Assembly (NCBI GenBank): GCA_035714225.1
Contig: DASTMK010000343.1
Coordinates: forward strand, 1-17,142
Direction of reading: 5' to 3'
Origin: CAADGY01 sp035714225
GTDB lineage: Bacteria > Acidobacteriota > Terriglobia > Bryobacterales > Bryobacteraceae
Length of the DNA: 17,142 nucleotides
Shown here in pieces: positions 1-7,257 of this stretch. Numbering within the stretch: the first letter of the stretch is position 1; every line of letters starts with the position of its first letter. The position numbers and the translations under genes were made by a program. Below the pieces are notes generated by a model. The model had not been told where the DNA came from, did not search any database, and saw nothing but the letters and a program-made list of their open reading frames with translations.

Positions 1-1
1 G

Positions 2-853
2 TACCGGAAAGGGGAAGGGTTTGCCGGATTTCTCGATGGCTTGCCGCACATCCTGGCCGGCGATTCGGTTCGCGCCGTCATAGCGGCCATACAGGATGCG
101 CGGGAACACGGAAAGCCCGTGATCTGGGCTCTGGGCGGGCACGTCATCAAGTGCGGGCTGGCCCCGGTGCTGATTGAACTGATGTCGCGCCGCTATGCAA
201 CCGCGTTTGCCATGAACGGCGCCGCTTCCATTCACGACTTCGAGATCGCTCTTGCTGGTCACACCAGCGAAGAGGTGGAAGCTGTCCTGCCCGATGGCAC
301 CTTCGGCTCGGCCGAAGAAACGGGTCGTGAAATGAATCGGGCTTTGTCGGCGGCAGATGGCATTGGGGCCGGTGAGGCGCTTGGCCGCGCTCTCGACGAA
401 CTCGCGGATTCGCAATTCGCCGACAAAAGCCTGCTCCTTCAGGCCTGGCGCCGCTCGGTGCCGGTCACGGTGCATATCGCCATCGGCACCGACACGCCGC
501 ACACGCATCCGGCCGTAGACCCGGACGCATTGGGGCGCTCCACGCATCATGATTTTCGCTTGTTCTGTTCGCTTGTGTCGGCGCTCAACGAAGGCGGCGT
601 GTACATCAACTGCGGCTCCGCGGTGATCATGCCGGAGGTTTTTCTGAAGGCGGTATCGGCGGTCCGCAACCTGGGAATTCTACTGGCCGGGTTCACCACC
701 GTGAATCTCGATTTCCTTCAACATTACCGCCCGCGTGTGAACGTGGTGGAGCGCCCGCACATCACGGCCGGCGGGCACGGCTATTCCCTTACCGGACACC
801 ATGAACTGATGCTGCCGCTGATTGCCGCCGCACTGATTGAGCACGACGCATGA
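2..853 (+). CDS. Deoxyhypusine synthase-like conserved protein (5' end cut by window)
   Basis: The reading frame is open from base 2 to the TGA at 851-853, so the gene begins left of the window. The TTG at 41 is internal, because the sequence before it (YRKGEGFAGFLDG) reads as normal protein. The visible part has glycine-rich turns typical of a Rossmann-like fold: ALGGHVIKCGLAP near the start, AMNGAASIHDFEIALAG next, then GGVYINCGSAVIMPEVFLKA and a C-terminal GYSLTGHHELM. The order and spacing recall the NAD-binding core of deoxyhypusine synthase (AGG.EED and GGG.VKHH motifs). However, the catalytic lysine of true deoxyhypusine synthase is not seen at the equivalent place, and bacteria lack the eIF5A substrate. 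It is therefore best treated as a conserved family of unknown reaction with a probable nucleotide-binding fold. Its stop overlaps the start of the next gene (ATGA), which suggests coupled translation. The family assignment comes from memory of motifs and is tentative; the gene itself is secure. Confidence 0.8.
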   Translation, partial: YRKGEGFAGFLDGLPHILAGDSVRAVIAAIQDAREHGKPVIWALGGHVIKCGLAPVLIELMSRRYATAFAMNGAASIHDFEIALAGHTSEEVEAVLPDGTFGSAEETGREMNRALSAADGIGAGEALGRALDELADSQFADKSLLLQAWRRSVPVTVHIAIGTDTPHTHPAVDPDALGRSTHHDFRLFCSLVSALNEGGVYINCGSAVIMPEVFLKAVSAVRNLGILLAGFTTVNLDFLQHYRPRVNVVERPHITAGGHGYSLTGHHELMLPLIAAALIEHDA

Positions 854-1626
854 GCGATCCGGCAGGCGGTATGAACGGCTCTCCATTCCGGCCCGCGCTC
901 GTGCCGTTCGTAGAAGAGACGAATCGCCCGTATCCGTTCTGGGGCTACCGCGATATCGCCCTCTTCCTCTCCATGGCGCTGCCGAGCTTTATATTGGCGC
1001 TCCTCCTGATGAAGGTCTTTCTGAGCGTGGCGCCGTGGTATCCGCGCACCAAGGCCACGGAGTTGCTTCCGGCGCAGTTCCTCGCCTACGGACTGTGGTT
1101 CCTCTCGCTGTACCTGTTGCTGCACTTAAAGTACGGGCGGCCTTTTTGGCCTTCGCTGGCCTGGCGGGTCGTCCCCGGCCAGTTGCGCAAAAGCGCCCTG
1201 CTCGGCCTGGCGCTCGCTTTCGGCGTAGCGATCACCGGCGGATTGCTGAAGACGCCACAGATCGAGATGCCGTTCGAGGATTTTCTGAAAGACCCGCTCT
1301 CCATCGCGCTGGTAGCGGTCTTTGCAGTCACTCTGGGCCCGTTGTTCGAGGAGTTGGCGTTTCGCGGATTTTTCCAGCCTCTGCTGGTCCGGTCCGCGGG
1401 AGCCATCCTGGGCATTCTGATCGCTGCTTTGCCTTTCTCGCTGCTGCATGGGCCGCAGTATGCCTGGTCCTGGCGGCATATTCTTCTCATCACGCTCGCG
1501 GGCTGTGCGTTCGGATGGCACCGGCATCGTACCGGTTCGACGGCGGCGGCGGCCATCATGCACTCGGCCTACAACCTGATGTTTGTGACGGCTTACATTT
1601 TGCAAGGGAGGTACGCCACCCCGTAA
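850..1626 (+). CDS. CPBP-family intramembrane metalloprotease (CAAX protease-like)
   Basis: This is a 258-residue multi-pass membrane protein with several long hydrophobic segments, for example around residues 37-60, 75-95, 117-135 and 150-165. It carries the three motifs of the CPBP (Abi/CAAX prenyl protease) family: EELAFRG with Glu167, Glu168 and Arg172; FSLLHG with His200; and IMHSAYN with His238 and Asn242. In this family the Glu and His residues form the intramembrane metal site. Substrates in bacteria are mostly unknown, and the family includes bacteriocin self-immunity and protein-processing members. The start ATG at 850 overlaps the upstream stop as ATGA. The TAA stop shares a base with the ATG of mtnA (TAATG). 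Co-transcription with both neighbours is therefore likely, but no functional link is obvious. The family call is confident and the substrate is unknown. Confidence 0.9.
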   Translation: MSDPAGGMNGSPFRPALVPFVEETNRPYPFWGYRDIALFLSMALPSFILALLLMKVFLSVAPWYPRTKATELLPAQFLAYGLWFLSLYLLLHLKYGRPFWPSLAWRVVPGQLRKSALLGLALAFGVAITGGLLKTPQIEMPFEDFLKDPLSIALVAVFAVTLGPLFEELAFRGFFQPLLVRSAGAILGILIAALPFSLLHGPQYAWSWRHILLITLAGCAFGWHRHRTGSTAAAAIMHSAYNLMFVTAYILQGRYATP

Positions 1627-2675
1627 TGGTGGAAACGATTCGATGGACGGACGACGGCGTAGTCATGGTGGATCAGACGCGCCTGCCGCGGGAGGAGGTC
1701 TTTGTCACTTGCCGGACTTACCGCGAGGTGGCGGATGCGATCCGCCGCATGGTAATCCGCGGAGCGCCCGCGATCGGCGTGGCCGCCGCGATGGGAGTGG
1801 CGCTGGGGGTGCTGCGCGCGGACGGCGATGACCTCGACGCGCAGATGGACGAGATCTGCGGCGAACTCGCCGGCACGCGGCCCACGGCGGTGAATCTTTT
1901 CTGGGCCATCCGGCGTATGAAGGACGTTTACGGTTCCCTGCGCGGACGTCCGCTCGAGGAGATCCGCCGCCGCCTGGTAGAGGAAGCGCAGCAGGTTCGC
2001 CGCGAGGACATCGCCATCAATGAAGCGATCGGCCGCAACGGCGCGGACCTGGTTCCCGACGGCAAAACGGTGCTCACTCATTGCAACGCCGGCGCGCTCG
2101 CCACGGCGGGTTATGGCACCGCCCTGGGAGTGATTCGCGCCGCGGTGGCTGCCGGCAAGAGCATCGACGTATTCGCGGACGAGACCCGGCCATTTCTTCA
2201 GGGAGCCCGCCTTACCGCCTGGGAGCTCCAGCAGGACGGTATTCCCACCACGCTCATCACCGACAACATGGCCGGGCATTTTCTGAAGTCGGGACGCATC
2301 GGCTGCGTTGTCGTGGGCGCCGACCGGATCGCCGCGAACGGAGACGTCGCAAACAAGGTGGGAACGTATTCCGTCGCCGTGCTGGCTAAAGAAAACGGGA
2401 TTCCGTTCTATGTGGCCGCGCCGGTTTCGACTCTGGATCTTTCTCTCGCTTCCGGCGACGAGATCCCGATCGAACAGCGGGATGCGGCGGAAGTGACCAC
2501 GGTGTTCGGCACGCCCGTGGCTCCCGAAGGCATCCCGGTGGAGAACCCGGCTTTCGATATCACTCCCCACCGGTATGTGACGGCCATTATCACGGAACGG
2601 GGGGTGGCGCGCCCGCCATTCGGTGAATCGCTGGCGCGAATTTCCGGGAGCGATACCACCGGAGGCCGCTTTTAA
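1626..2675 (+). CDS. mtnA: Methylthioribose-1-phosphate isomerase
   Basis: MtnA converts 5-methylthioribose-1-phosphate to 5-methylthioribulose-1-phosphate in the cytoplasmic methionine salvage pathway. The product is 349 residues, the normal length for the family. Hallmarks are RRMVIRGAPAIGVAAAMG near residues 40-60, THCNAGALATAGYGTALG with the catalytic cysteine at residue 153, ADETRPFLQGARLTAWEL, and GADRIAANGDVANKVGTY with the catalytic aspartate at residue 233. The frame stays open upstream to about 837, but that extension overlaps the protease gene in another frame and has no family character. The start at 1626, giving MVETIRWTDDGVV, is the family start and sits in a TAATG junction with the protease stop. 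Coupled translation is likely. MtnA is related to eIF2B alpha-type subunits and to ribose-1,5-bisphosphate isomerase, but the motifs favour MtnA. No other methionine-salvage gene is visible in the window. Confidence 0.95.
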   Translation: MVETIRWTDDGVVMVDQTRLPREEVFVTCRTYREVADAIRRMVIRGAPAIGVAAAMGVALGVLRADGDDLDAQMDEICGELAGTRPTAVNLFWAIRRMKDVYGSLRGRPLEEIRRRLVEEAQQVRREDIAINEAIGRNGADLVPDGKTVLTHCNAGALATAGYGTALGVIRAAVAAGKSIDVFADETRPFLQGARLTAWELQQDGIPTTLITDNMAGHFLKSGRIGCVVVGADRIAANGDVANKVGTYSVAVLAKENGIPFYVAAPVSTLDLSLASGDEIPIEQRDAAEVTTVFGTPVAPEGIPVENPAFDITPHRYVTAIITERGVARPPFGESLARISGSDTTGGRF

Positions 2676-2691
2676 TTTAACCTGGAGACTT

Positions 2692-3213
2692 ATGCGATTG
2701 TTTGTGGCATTGCTGGGGTGCGCCCTGGCGCTGAACGGGGCGGGAAAGCTGTCGGGGCGGAGGGCTCCGGGTTTTTCGCTACCCGACATGCAGATGCGCC
2801 AGCACGACCTTGCAGACTATCGTGGCAAGGTTGTGCTCATCGACATCATGCGGACCAATTGCCCGGAATGCCAGAAACTAACGCCCAAGCTGGAGACGGT
2901 GAAGGCCAAATACCCTGGCCGCGTGATCGTGCTCTCGGTCGTTACGTTGCCCGACAACCAGACCACCGTCGCCAAATATGTTGCGGCCTACAAGGTGACC
3001 GGACCGGTTTTGTTCGATTGCGGCCAGATGGCTGCGTCGTTTGTCAAAGCCACTCCGCAAAATCCGAGCATGAGCTTGCCGCACCTGTTCTTTGTAGACA
3101 CGCAGGGCGTAATTCGCAACGATTTCAGCGATCATGAAGTGAGCGGACTGACCGTAGAGGCTCTCTCCGCGGAAGTGGAGCGGCTCCTGGTACCAGCTTC
3201 GAAATCCAGGTAG
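2692..3213 (+). CDS. Exported TlpA/ResA-like thioredoxin-fold protein
   Basis: The product is 173 residues with a short hydrophobic N-terminus (MRLFVALLGCALALNGAG), which suggests Sec export. Cys10 follows LLG and could be a weak lipobox. Next comes the typical opening of the AhpC/TSA-Redoxin group, RRAPGFSLPDMQ, then DYRGKVVLIDIM and the redox motif NCPEC with Cys57 and Cys60. The SLPHLFFVDTQG segment has the cis-proline strand expected for a thioredoxin fold. The usual WCxxC tryptophan is replaced by asparagine, which could alter redox potential. The likely role is extracytoplasmic thiol-disulfide exchange or cytochrome c maturation; the partner is unknown. The start at 2692 is preferred over the in-frame start at 2623 because GGAG lies at 2683-2686, just upstream, and it exposes the signal peptide. 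The gene follows mtnA after 16 bases and may share its transcript. Confidence 0.85.
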   Translation: MRLFVALLGCALALNGAGKLSGRRAPGFSLPDMQMRQHDLADYRGKVVLIDIMRTNCPECQKLTPKLETVKAKYPGRVIVLSVVTLPDNQTTVAKYVAAYKVTGPVLFDCGQMAASFVKATPQNPSMSLPHLFFVDTQGVIRNDFSDHEVSGLTVEALSAEVERLLVPASKSR

Positions 3214-3223
3214 CCGTTGTCCA

Positions 3224-3254
3224 TTAAGTAAGATTAAGATTAGGTATAGAATCT
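3224..3254 (+). promoter_or_regulatory. AT-rich promoter-like stretch with repeated AGATT upstream of citrate synthase
   Basis: The 61-base gap before citrate synthase contains an AT-rich island unlike the surrounding DNA. TTAAGT at 3224-3229 and TAGAAT at 3247-3252 are separated by 17 bases and could act as -35 and -10 elements. AGATT occurs directly repeated at 3231-3235 and 3237-3241. The second copy forms a dyad with AATCT at 3250-3254 across an 8-base spacer, overlapping the proposed -10, as an operator could. This rests only on sequence pattern, and none of it matches a regulator motif I can name. Confidence 0.35.
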
Positions 3255-3274
3255 AAACGCCGGATACGTTTACC

Positions 3275-4585
3275 ATGCCCAAGGACACCCTGACGATAAC
3301 AGACAACAGGACCGGGAAGACTTACGAGATCCCGATTGAACATGACACGATTCGCGCAATGGACCTGCGCCAGATCAAAGTATCGGATGGGGATTTCGGG
3401 CTCATGACTTACGATCCGGCTTACCTCAACACGGCCGCCTGCAAGAGCACGATTACTTACATCGACGGGGACGCGGGCATTTTGCGGTATCGGGGATATC
3501 CGATCGAGCAACTGGCGGAACACAGCACGTATCTGGAAACGGCTTACCTGCTTTACAGGGGAGAACTGCCCACCAGCCAGCAGCTTGACCGATGGGTGAC
3601 CGGTGTGACGCATCACACCATCCCGCACGAGAAGATCAAATACTTCATGGAGGGTTTCCGGTACGACGCGCATCCGATGGGCATCTTTGTCGGCACCGTC
3701 GCCGCGCTGTCCACCTTCTTCCCTGAATCGAAACAGGTGTTCGATCCCGAGGTCCGGCGGATCACGTTTTATCGCGGCGTGGCCAAGACGCCGACGATTG
3801 CCGCGTTCGCGCACCGGTACAGCATCGGAATGCCGTATGCGTATCCGGACAACGAGTTGTCCTACACGGGCAATTTCCTCAGCATGATGTTCAAGGGGAC
3901 GGAACTGCGCTACAAGCCGAATCCCGTCCTCGAGCGCGCGCTCGACGTCCTGTTCATTCTCCACGCGGATCACGAGCAGAACTGCTCGACCAGTGCGATG
4001 CGCGTGGTCGGCAGCGCGCAGACGGATCCGTTCACGGCCATCGCGGCCGCCGCGGCGGCGTTATACGGACCTTTGCATGGCGGCGCCAATGAGGCCGTGC
4101 TGCGTATGCTGGCCGAGATCGGCTCGAAGGACAAGATCCCCGCATACATCAAACGCGTCAAAGCGGGCGAAGTGAAGCTGATGGGATTCGGCCATCGCGT
4201 GTACAAGAACTACGACCCGCGTGCGCGGATCATCAAGCAGACAGCCGATGAGGTCTTCGAGGTGACCGGGAAGAACCCGCTGCTCGACATCGCGCTGGAA
4301 CTGGAGCGCATTGCGCTCGAAGACGACTATTTCGTCGGCCGCAAGCTCTATCCCAACGTGGATTTTTATTCCGGCCTCATCTACCAGGCGATGGGATTCC
4401 CGACCGACATGTTCCCCGTCCTGTTCGCTATACCGCGCGTTTCCGGGTGGCTGAGTCAATGGGAAGAGATGATCCTCGATCCCGAACAGAAGATCGCGCG
4501 GCCCCGGCAGGTCTACCTCGGTGAAGGGGAGCGGGACTATGTGCCGATGGAAGAGCGGGAAGCGGTAACGGCCACCCGTTCCTGA
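3275..4585 (+). CDS. gltA: Citrate synthase
   Basis: This enzyme condenses acetyl-CoA and oxaloacetate to citrate, entering the TCA cycle, and is cytoplasmic. It has 436 residues, the length of the hexameric type II bacterial enzymes. The active-site residues are all visible: His268 in GPLHGGANEAV, His307 in MGFGHRVYKNYDPRA and Asp363 in NVDFYSGLIYQAMGFP. Other family signatures are GILRYRGYPIEQLAEHSTYLE and HADHEQNCSTSAMRVVGS. The start ATG at 3275 gives MPKDTLTITDNRTGKTYEIP, which matches the family N-terminus. No convincing Shine-Dalgarno sequence precedes it. The gene has its own promoter-like region and is followed after 11 bases by a secreted protein gene, so the two could share a transcript. 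A methylcitrate synthase role cannot be excluded from sequence alone, but no other propionate gene is nearby. Confidence 0.95.
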   Translation: MPKDTLTITDNRTGKTYEIPIEHDTIRAMDLRQIKVSDGDFGLMTYDPAYLNTAACKSTITYIDGDAGILRYRGYPIEQLAEHSTYLETAYLLYRGELPTSQQLDRWVTGVTHHTIPHEKIKYFMEGFRYDAHPMGIFVGTVAALSTFFPESKQVFDPEVRRITFYRGVAKTPTIAAFAHRYSIGMPYAYPDNELSYTGNFLSMMFKGTELRYKPNPVLERALDVLFILHADHEQNCSTSAMRVVGSAQTDPFTAIAAAAAALYGPLHGGANEAVLRMLAEIGSKDKIPAYIKRVKAGEVKLMGFGHRVYKNYDPRARIIKQTADEVFEVTGKNPLLDIALELERIALEDDYFVGRKLYPNVDFYSGLIYQAMGFPTDMFPVLFAIPRVSGWLSQWEEMILDPEQKIARPRQVYLGEGERDYVPMEEREAVTATRS

Positions 4586-4596
4586 GCCTGGAGTCA

Positions 4597-5436
4597 ATGC
4601 TTCGGACAACAACAAGGCCCCTTGCCCTCGCATGTATGGTTGCCGCGGTAGCGTCCTGCCAGGTTATCTTCAGCGACGATTTCGAGTCGGGTGTACTCGG
4701 AGAGCAGTGGGAGAAATACAGCGACGATCCTGTCCGTGGGGGAATTGAAACACGGCCACAGTATGTTCACAGGGGCAAGATGAGTTATCGGATCTCAGCC
4801 CCTGCCTTTCGGGGAGAAGGCCGGACTCTTGACGGACGGGTTCTCCGTGAATCCGACAGTTGGATCCGAACCTGGTTTCTGCCGGGCTACGACCGGACTT
4901 ATATTCGCTGGTATGCGAAGTTCGCCGAAGATTTTGAAGGGCGGGGGATGCACTGGTGCCAGTTCTGGGCGTGCCGCCCCGACAAACCCCGTTCCGTGTT
5001 GGGCGGTGCCGGCCGCAGGCCCGACGGTACGGATCGCTTCATTGTCAATGTGGAACCGAGGGGCACGGAATCCATGCCGCCTCCCGGACAGATCGTGTTC
5101 TACACCTACTGGCCGGACATGAAGCCCTCACCGGACGGCCGCTATTGGGGCAACTACTTCTACCCGAAAGAGCCTTTCTGGATCGAGCGCGGCCGCTGGT
5201 ACTGTTTCGAGATGCTGGTGAAATGCAACCAGCCCGGCAAGAAAGACGGCGAACAGGTACTCTGGATCGACGGCAAGGAGGTTCTGCGGGTGGACGGCAT
5301 GCGCTGGCGGGACACCGAAAGCCTCAAACTGAACATGGCGATGTTCGGAAACTACAGCAGCAACAGCCAGCATGATCGTACCTACTGGTTGGACGATGTG
5401 GTCATCAGTACTGAGTACGTAGGTCCATCCAGGTAG
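4597..5436 (+). CDS. Secreted concanavalin-A-like lectin/lyase-type protein
   Basis: The product is 279 residues. The N-terminal hydrophobic stretch (LALACMVAAVAS) followed by Cys21 could be a signal peptide or, with VASC, a lipoprotein signal. The mature part begins VIFSDDFESGVLGEQWEKY, a common opening for laminin-G or concanavalin-A-like beta-sandwich domains in secreted proteins. It continues with many aromatic residues (RTYIRWYAKF, MHWCQFWACR, YWGNYFYPKEPFW) and ends with WIDGKEVLRVDG and YWLDDVVISTEYVG. These are features of glycan-binding or polysaccharide-lyase-like sandwich folds, but I see no catalytic motif that would assign a lyase family. The ATG at 4597 has GGAG only three bases upstream at 4590-4593; an internal ATG at 4633 would shorten the signal peptide. 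It lies 11 bases after citrate synthase, which may be readthrough rather than functional linkage. Confidence 0.8.
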   Translation: MLRTTTRPLALACMVAAVASCQVIFSDDFESGVLGEQWEKYSDDPVRGGIETRPQYVHRGKMSYRISAPAFRGEGRTLDGRVLRESDSWIRTWFLPGYDRTYIRWYAKFAEDFEGRGMHWCQFWACRPDKPRSVLGGAGRRPDGTDRFIVNVEPRGTESMPPPGQIVFYTYWPDMKPSPDGRYWGNYFYPKEPFWIERGRWYCFEMLVKCNQPGKKDGEQVLWIDGKEVLRVDGMRWRDTESLKLNMAMFGNYSSNSQHDRTYWLDDVVISTEYVGPSR

Positions 5437-5438
5437 CC

Positions 5439-5862
5439 TCACCCCTCTGGCGCAAAGAGGCCGTTCTCAAATGCCACTGGTGTTGCCGGCCGTAGGGGAA
5501 TCATGAGGTGATAACGGGCATGACGGCGTTCGCCGGCACGGACTAGCGCTCCTTTGCTAACCAGGTCCGCAAGATCGCGCGATGAGAAACTCGACGTGCG
5601 CAACCATTCGCTGCTGTGCTTCGATCGCGGTTGCTGCGAACCAGGAAATCCACGGCGTGATCTCGTTGTCCTTGTTCGCCGCTTCGAGTACGTCGTAATA
5701 TGACTTCCGCTTGGCAAGGATGGTCGCGGCCAGAGCGCTCTCGATCTCCGAGGTCGTCAGGGCCTCGGTGCTCATTGCCTCAATCGTGAGGAATTCAGGA
5801 TCATCTTCCAGAAGGTTCTGTCCCAAGAGAAATGAGGCCAGTCCGATTTTTGCCAATTTCAA
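5439..5862 (-). pseudogene. Decayed Fic-family (AMPylase-type) gene remnant
   Basis: Read on the minus strand, three pieces of one Fic protein can be recognised. From 5862 to about 5740 there is the end of the N-terminal domain seen in one Fic subfamily (LTIEAMSTEALTTSEIE). At about 5738 it jumps directly to the segment that normally follows the Fic core (ALAATILAKRKSYYDVLEAA, then TPWISWFAATAIEAQQR). At about 5570-5582 the text jumps again, now in another frame, to the C-terminal winged-helix end (SRDLADLVSKGALVRAGERR, then HARYHL), which runs to the TGA at 5439-5441. The HPFxDGNGR catalytic motif and its flanking region, normally some 200 residues, are absent, and so is the linker before the winged helix. 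The gene cannot encode an active Fic enzyme. It fills the 449-base stretch between the concanavalin-like gene and the sulfatase, and nothing else is seen there. The family call is confident; the extent of each deletion is estimated from memory of intact relatives. Confidence 0.85.
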
Positions 5863-5866
5863 GTCA

Positions 5867-5895
5867 TGAGCGATAGCGATGATTTCTATCGCTCA
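5867..5895 (-). terminator. 10-bp perfect hairpin at the end of the sulfatase gene
   Basis: TGAGCGATAG at 5867-5876 and its exact reverse complement CTATCGCTCA at 5886-5895 enclose a 9-base loop. On the minus strand the first arm contains the last codons and TAG stop of the sulfatase gene. The position fits a 3' end or terminator of the receptor-sulfatase transcript. No T-run follows on the minus strand, so it would be an imperfect intrinsic terminator or an RNA-stabilising hairpin. Confidence 0.5.
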
Positions 5896-7247
5896 CCGCC
5901 CTCCAGCGATTTCTTCCACCGGTGGGCCATGGTCGCCAGTTCATCCGCAAGCGCAGGGTGAAGCCGCCGCAGGTTCTTCGACTCTCCCGGGTCCGCGTCG
6001 AGATCGGATAGAAACATCGCGTCATCGCCGGCCAGCGGTTTGCGGCCTTCGGGCCAGTCCTCCGCCGTAAACCCGTTGATTACCAGCTTGTACTTGCCGC
6101 GCCGTACGGCCAGTTGTTCGCCCTGCGACCAGAAAATCGCCTCGTGCGGCGAGCGCGCTTTGCCGGCCGCCAGGGTGAAAACATCCTTGCCGTCCACTGC
6201 GTAGCCCGCCGGCAGCGGAGCCTCCGCAATCCGGCTGATCGTCGGCAGGACATCCATCGACATGGCGACTTCGCGGCTCACTTCTCCCGCAGGAAGCTTG
6301 CCTTTCCATCTCCAAATGGCCGGCACGTGCATTCCCCCGTCGAACAGGCTGAACTTGTATCCACGGTACGGCTTGTTGCTGCCGGCCGTCGCCGGTTTGA
6401 AATCCAGGCCTGCCCGCGGCTCCGTGGTCGCACCGTTGTCGCCCAGGAACAGAACGAAGGTGTCCTCCGCGAGATTCAACTTGTCCAGCTCCGCCGCCAG
6501 CGCGCCCACTCCGTCATCTACCGCCGAGATCATGGCCGCATACATCCGCCGTTCTGCCGGCAGGTCGCGGAAGCGCTCGACGTACTTCGCCGGTGCGTGC
6601 ATCGGATAGTGGGGCGCATTGTAGGCGACGTACAGGAAAAACGGATCGCGGCGGTGCCGTTGCACAAAATCCACCGCGTTAGCGGTGATGCGTTCCGTGA
6701 GATACTGCCCGTCCTCGAAGATCTCGGTGCGATTGCGCCAGAGGTCGTGAAAGTTAGGCCTCTTCGGCTCGCCCCAGTAAAACCGGTGCGAGTAGAAGTC
6801 GACACAGCCGGAATGAAAGCCGTAAAACTCGTCGAAGCCGTGGTCGTTCGGCGCATTGTTCCCTGGCGTGCCGAGATGCCATTTGCCCGTCAGTCCGGTC
6901 GCATACCCGCGGCCTTTCAACAGCCGCGCAATTGTAATCTGCCCGGCCGGCAGTGACGGACCGTTCGTCGGTACGCCCGCATGCGCCGGATACCGGCCTG
7001 TCATAATCGACGCGCGCGCCGGAGCGCATACGCTCGCGTTCGAATACCAGTTTGTGAAGCGGACGCCGGAAGCCGCCAGGGCATCGATATTCGGCGTCTT
7101 CAGATCGCGAGCGCCGTAACAGCCCAGGTCCGTGCAGCCCAGGTCGTCCATCAGGATCACGATGAAGTTGGGGCGCCGGTGCTGCTGTGCAAATGCCGGT
7201 ATCCCCAGGGCCGCAGCCGAAGTTTTCAGGAGTGTTCGCCGGTTCAT
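5886..7247 (-). CDS. Tat-exported sulfatase (type I, formylglycine-dependent)
   Basis: This arylsulfatase-family enzyme hydrolyses sulfate esters, probably on a glycan, in the periplasm or outside the cell. The product is 453 residues. The N-terminus MNRRTLLKTSAAALGIPAFA has a twin-arginine motif (NRRTLLK) and an A-F-A cleavage region. The metal-site segment is ILMDDLGCTDLGCYG. The sulfatase signature is VCAPARASIMTGRYP with Cys74 in C-x-P-x-R, so it is the cysteine type that needs a formylglycine-generating enzyme or anaerobic maturase; none lies in the window. GKWHLG and FLGDNGATTE are further conserved blocks. The start at 7247 is chosen because GGAGG sits four bases upstream and the twin-arginine signal follows directly. 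The frame is open further to 7436, but that part overlaps the receptor gene. It begins 10 bases after the receptor stop, so the two are co-transcribed. The substrate cannot be read from sequence. Confidence 0.93.
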   Translation of the reverse strand: MNRRTLLKTSAAALGIPAFAQQHRRPNFIVILMDDLGCTDLGCYGARDLKTPNIDALAASGVRFTNWYSNASVCAPARASIMTGRYPAHAGVPTNGPSLPAGQITIARLLKGRGYATGLTGKWHLGTPGNNAPNDHGFDEFYGFHSGCVDFYSHRFYWGEPKRPNFHDLWRNRTEIFEDGQYLTERITANAVDFVQRHRRDPFFLYVAYNAPHYPMHAPAKYVERFRDLPAERRMYAAMISAVDDGVGALAAELDKLNLAEDTFVLFLGDNGATTEPRAGLDFKPATAGSNKPYRGYKFSLFDGGMHVPAIWRWKGKLPAGEVSREVAMSMDVLPTISRIAEAPLPAGYAVDGKDVFTLAAGKARSPHEAIFWSQGEQLAVRRGKYKLVINGFTAEDWPEGRKPLAGDDAMFLSDLDADPGESKNLRRLHPALADELATMAHRWKKSLEGGER

Positions 7248-7257
7248 AGAGCCTCCG

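Noticed and set aside
837..1625. An in-frame extension upstream of mtnA that would make a 612-residue protein
   Set aside because: It overlaps the CPBP protease gene in another frame, has no family similarity, and the TAATG start at 1626 gives a normal-length MtnA.
1593..2789. A 398-codon open frame on the minus strand opposite mtnA
   Set aside because: Antisense shadow; mtnA on the other strand is certain and the antisense product has no family character.
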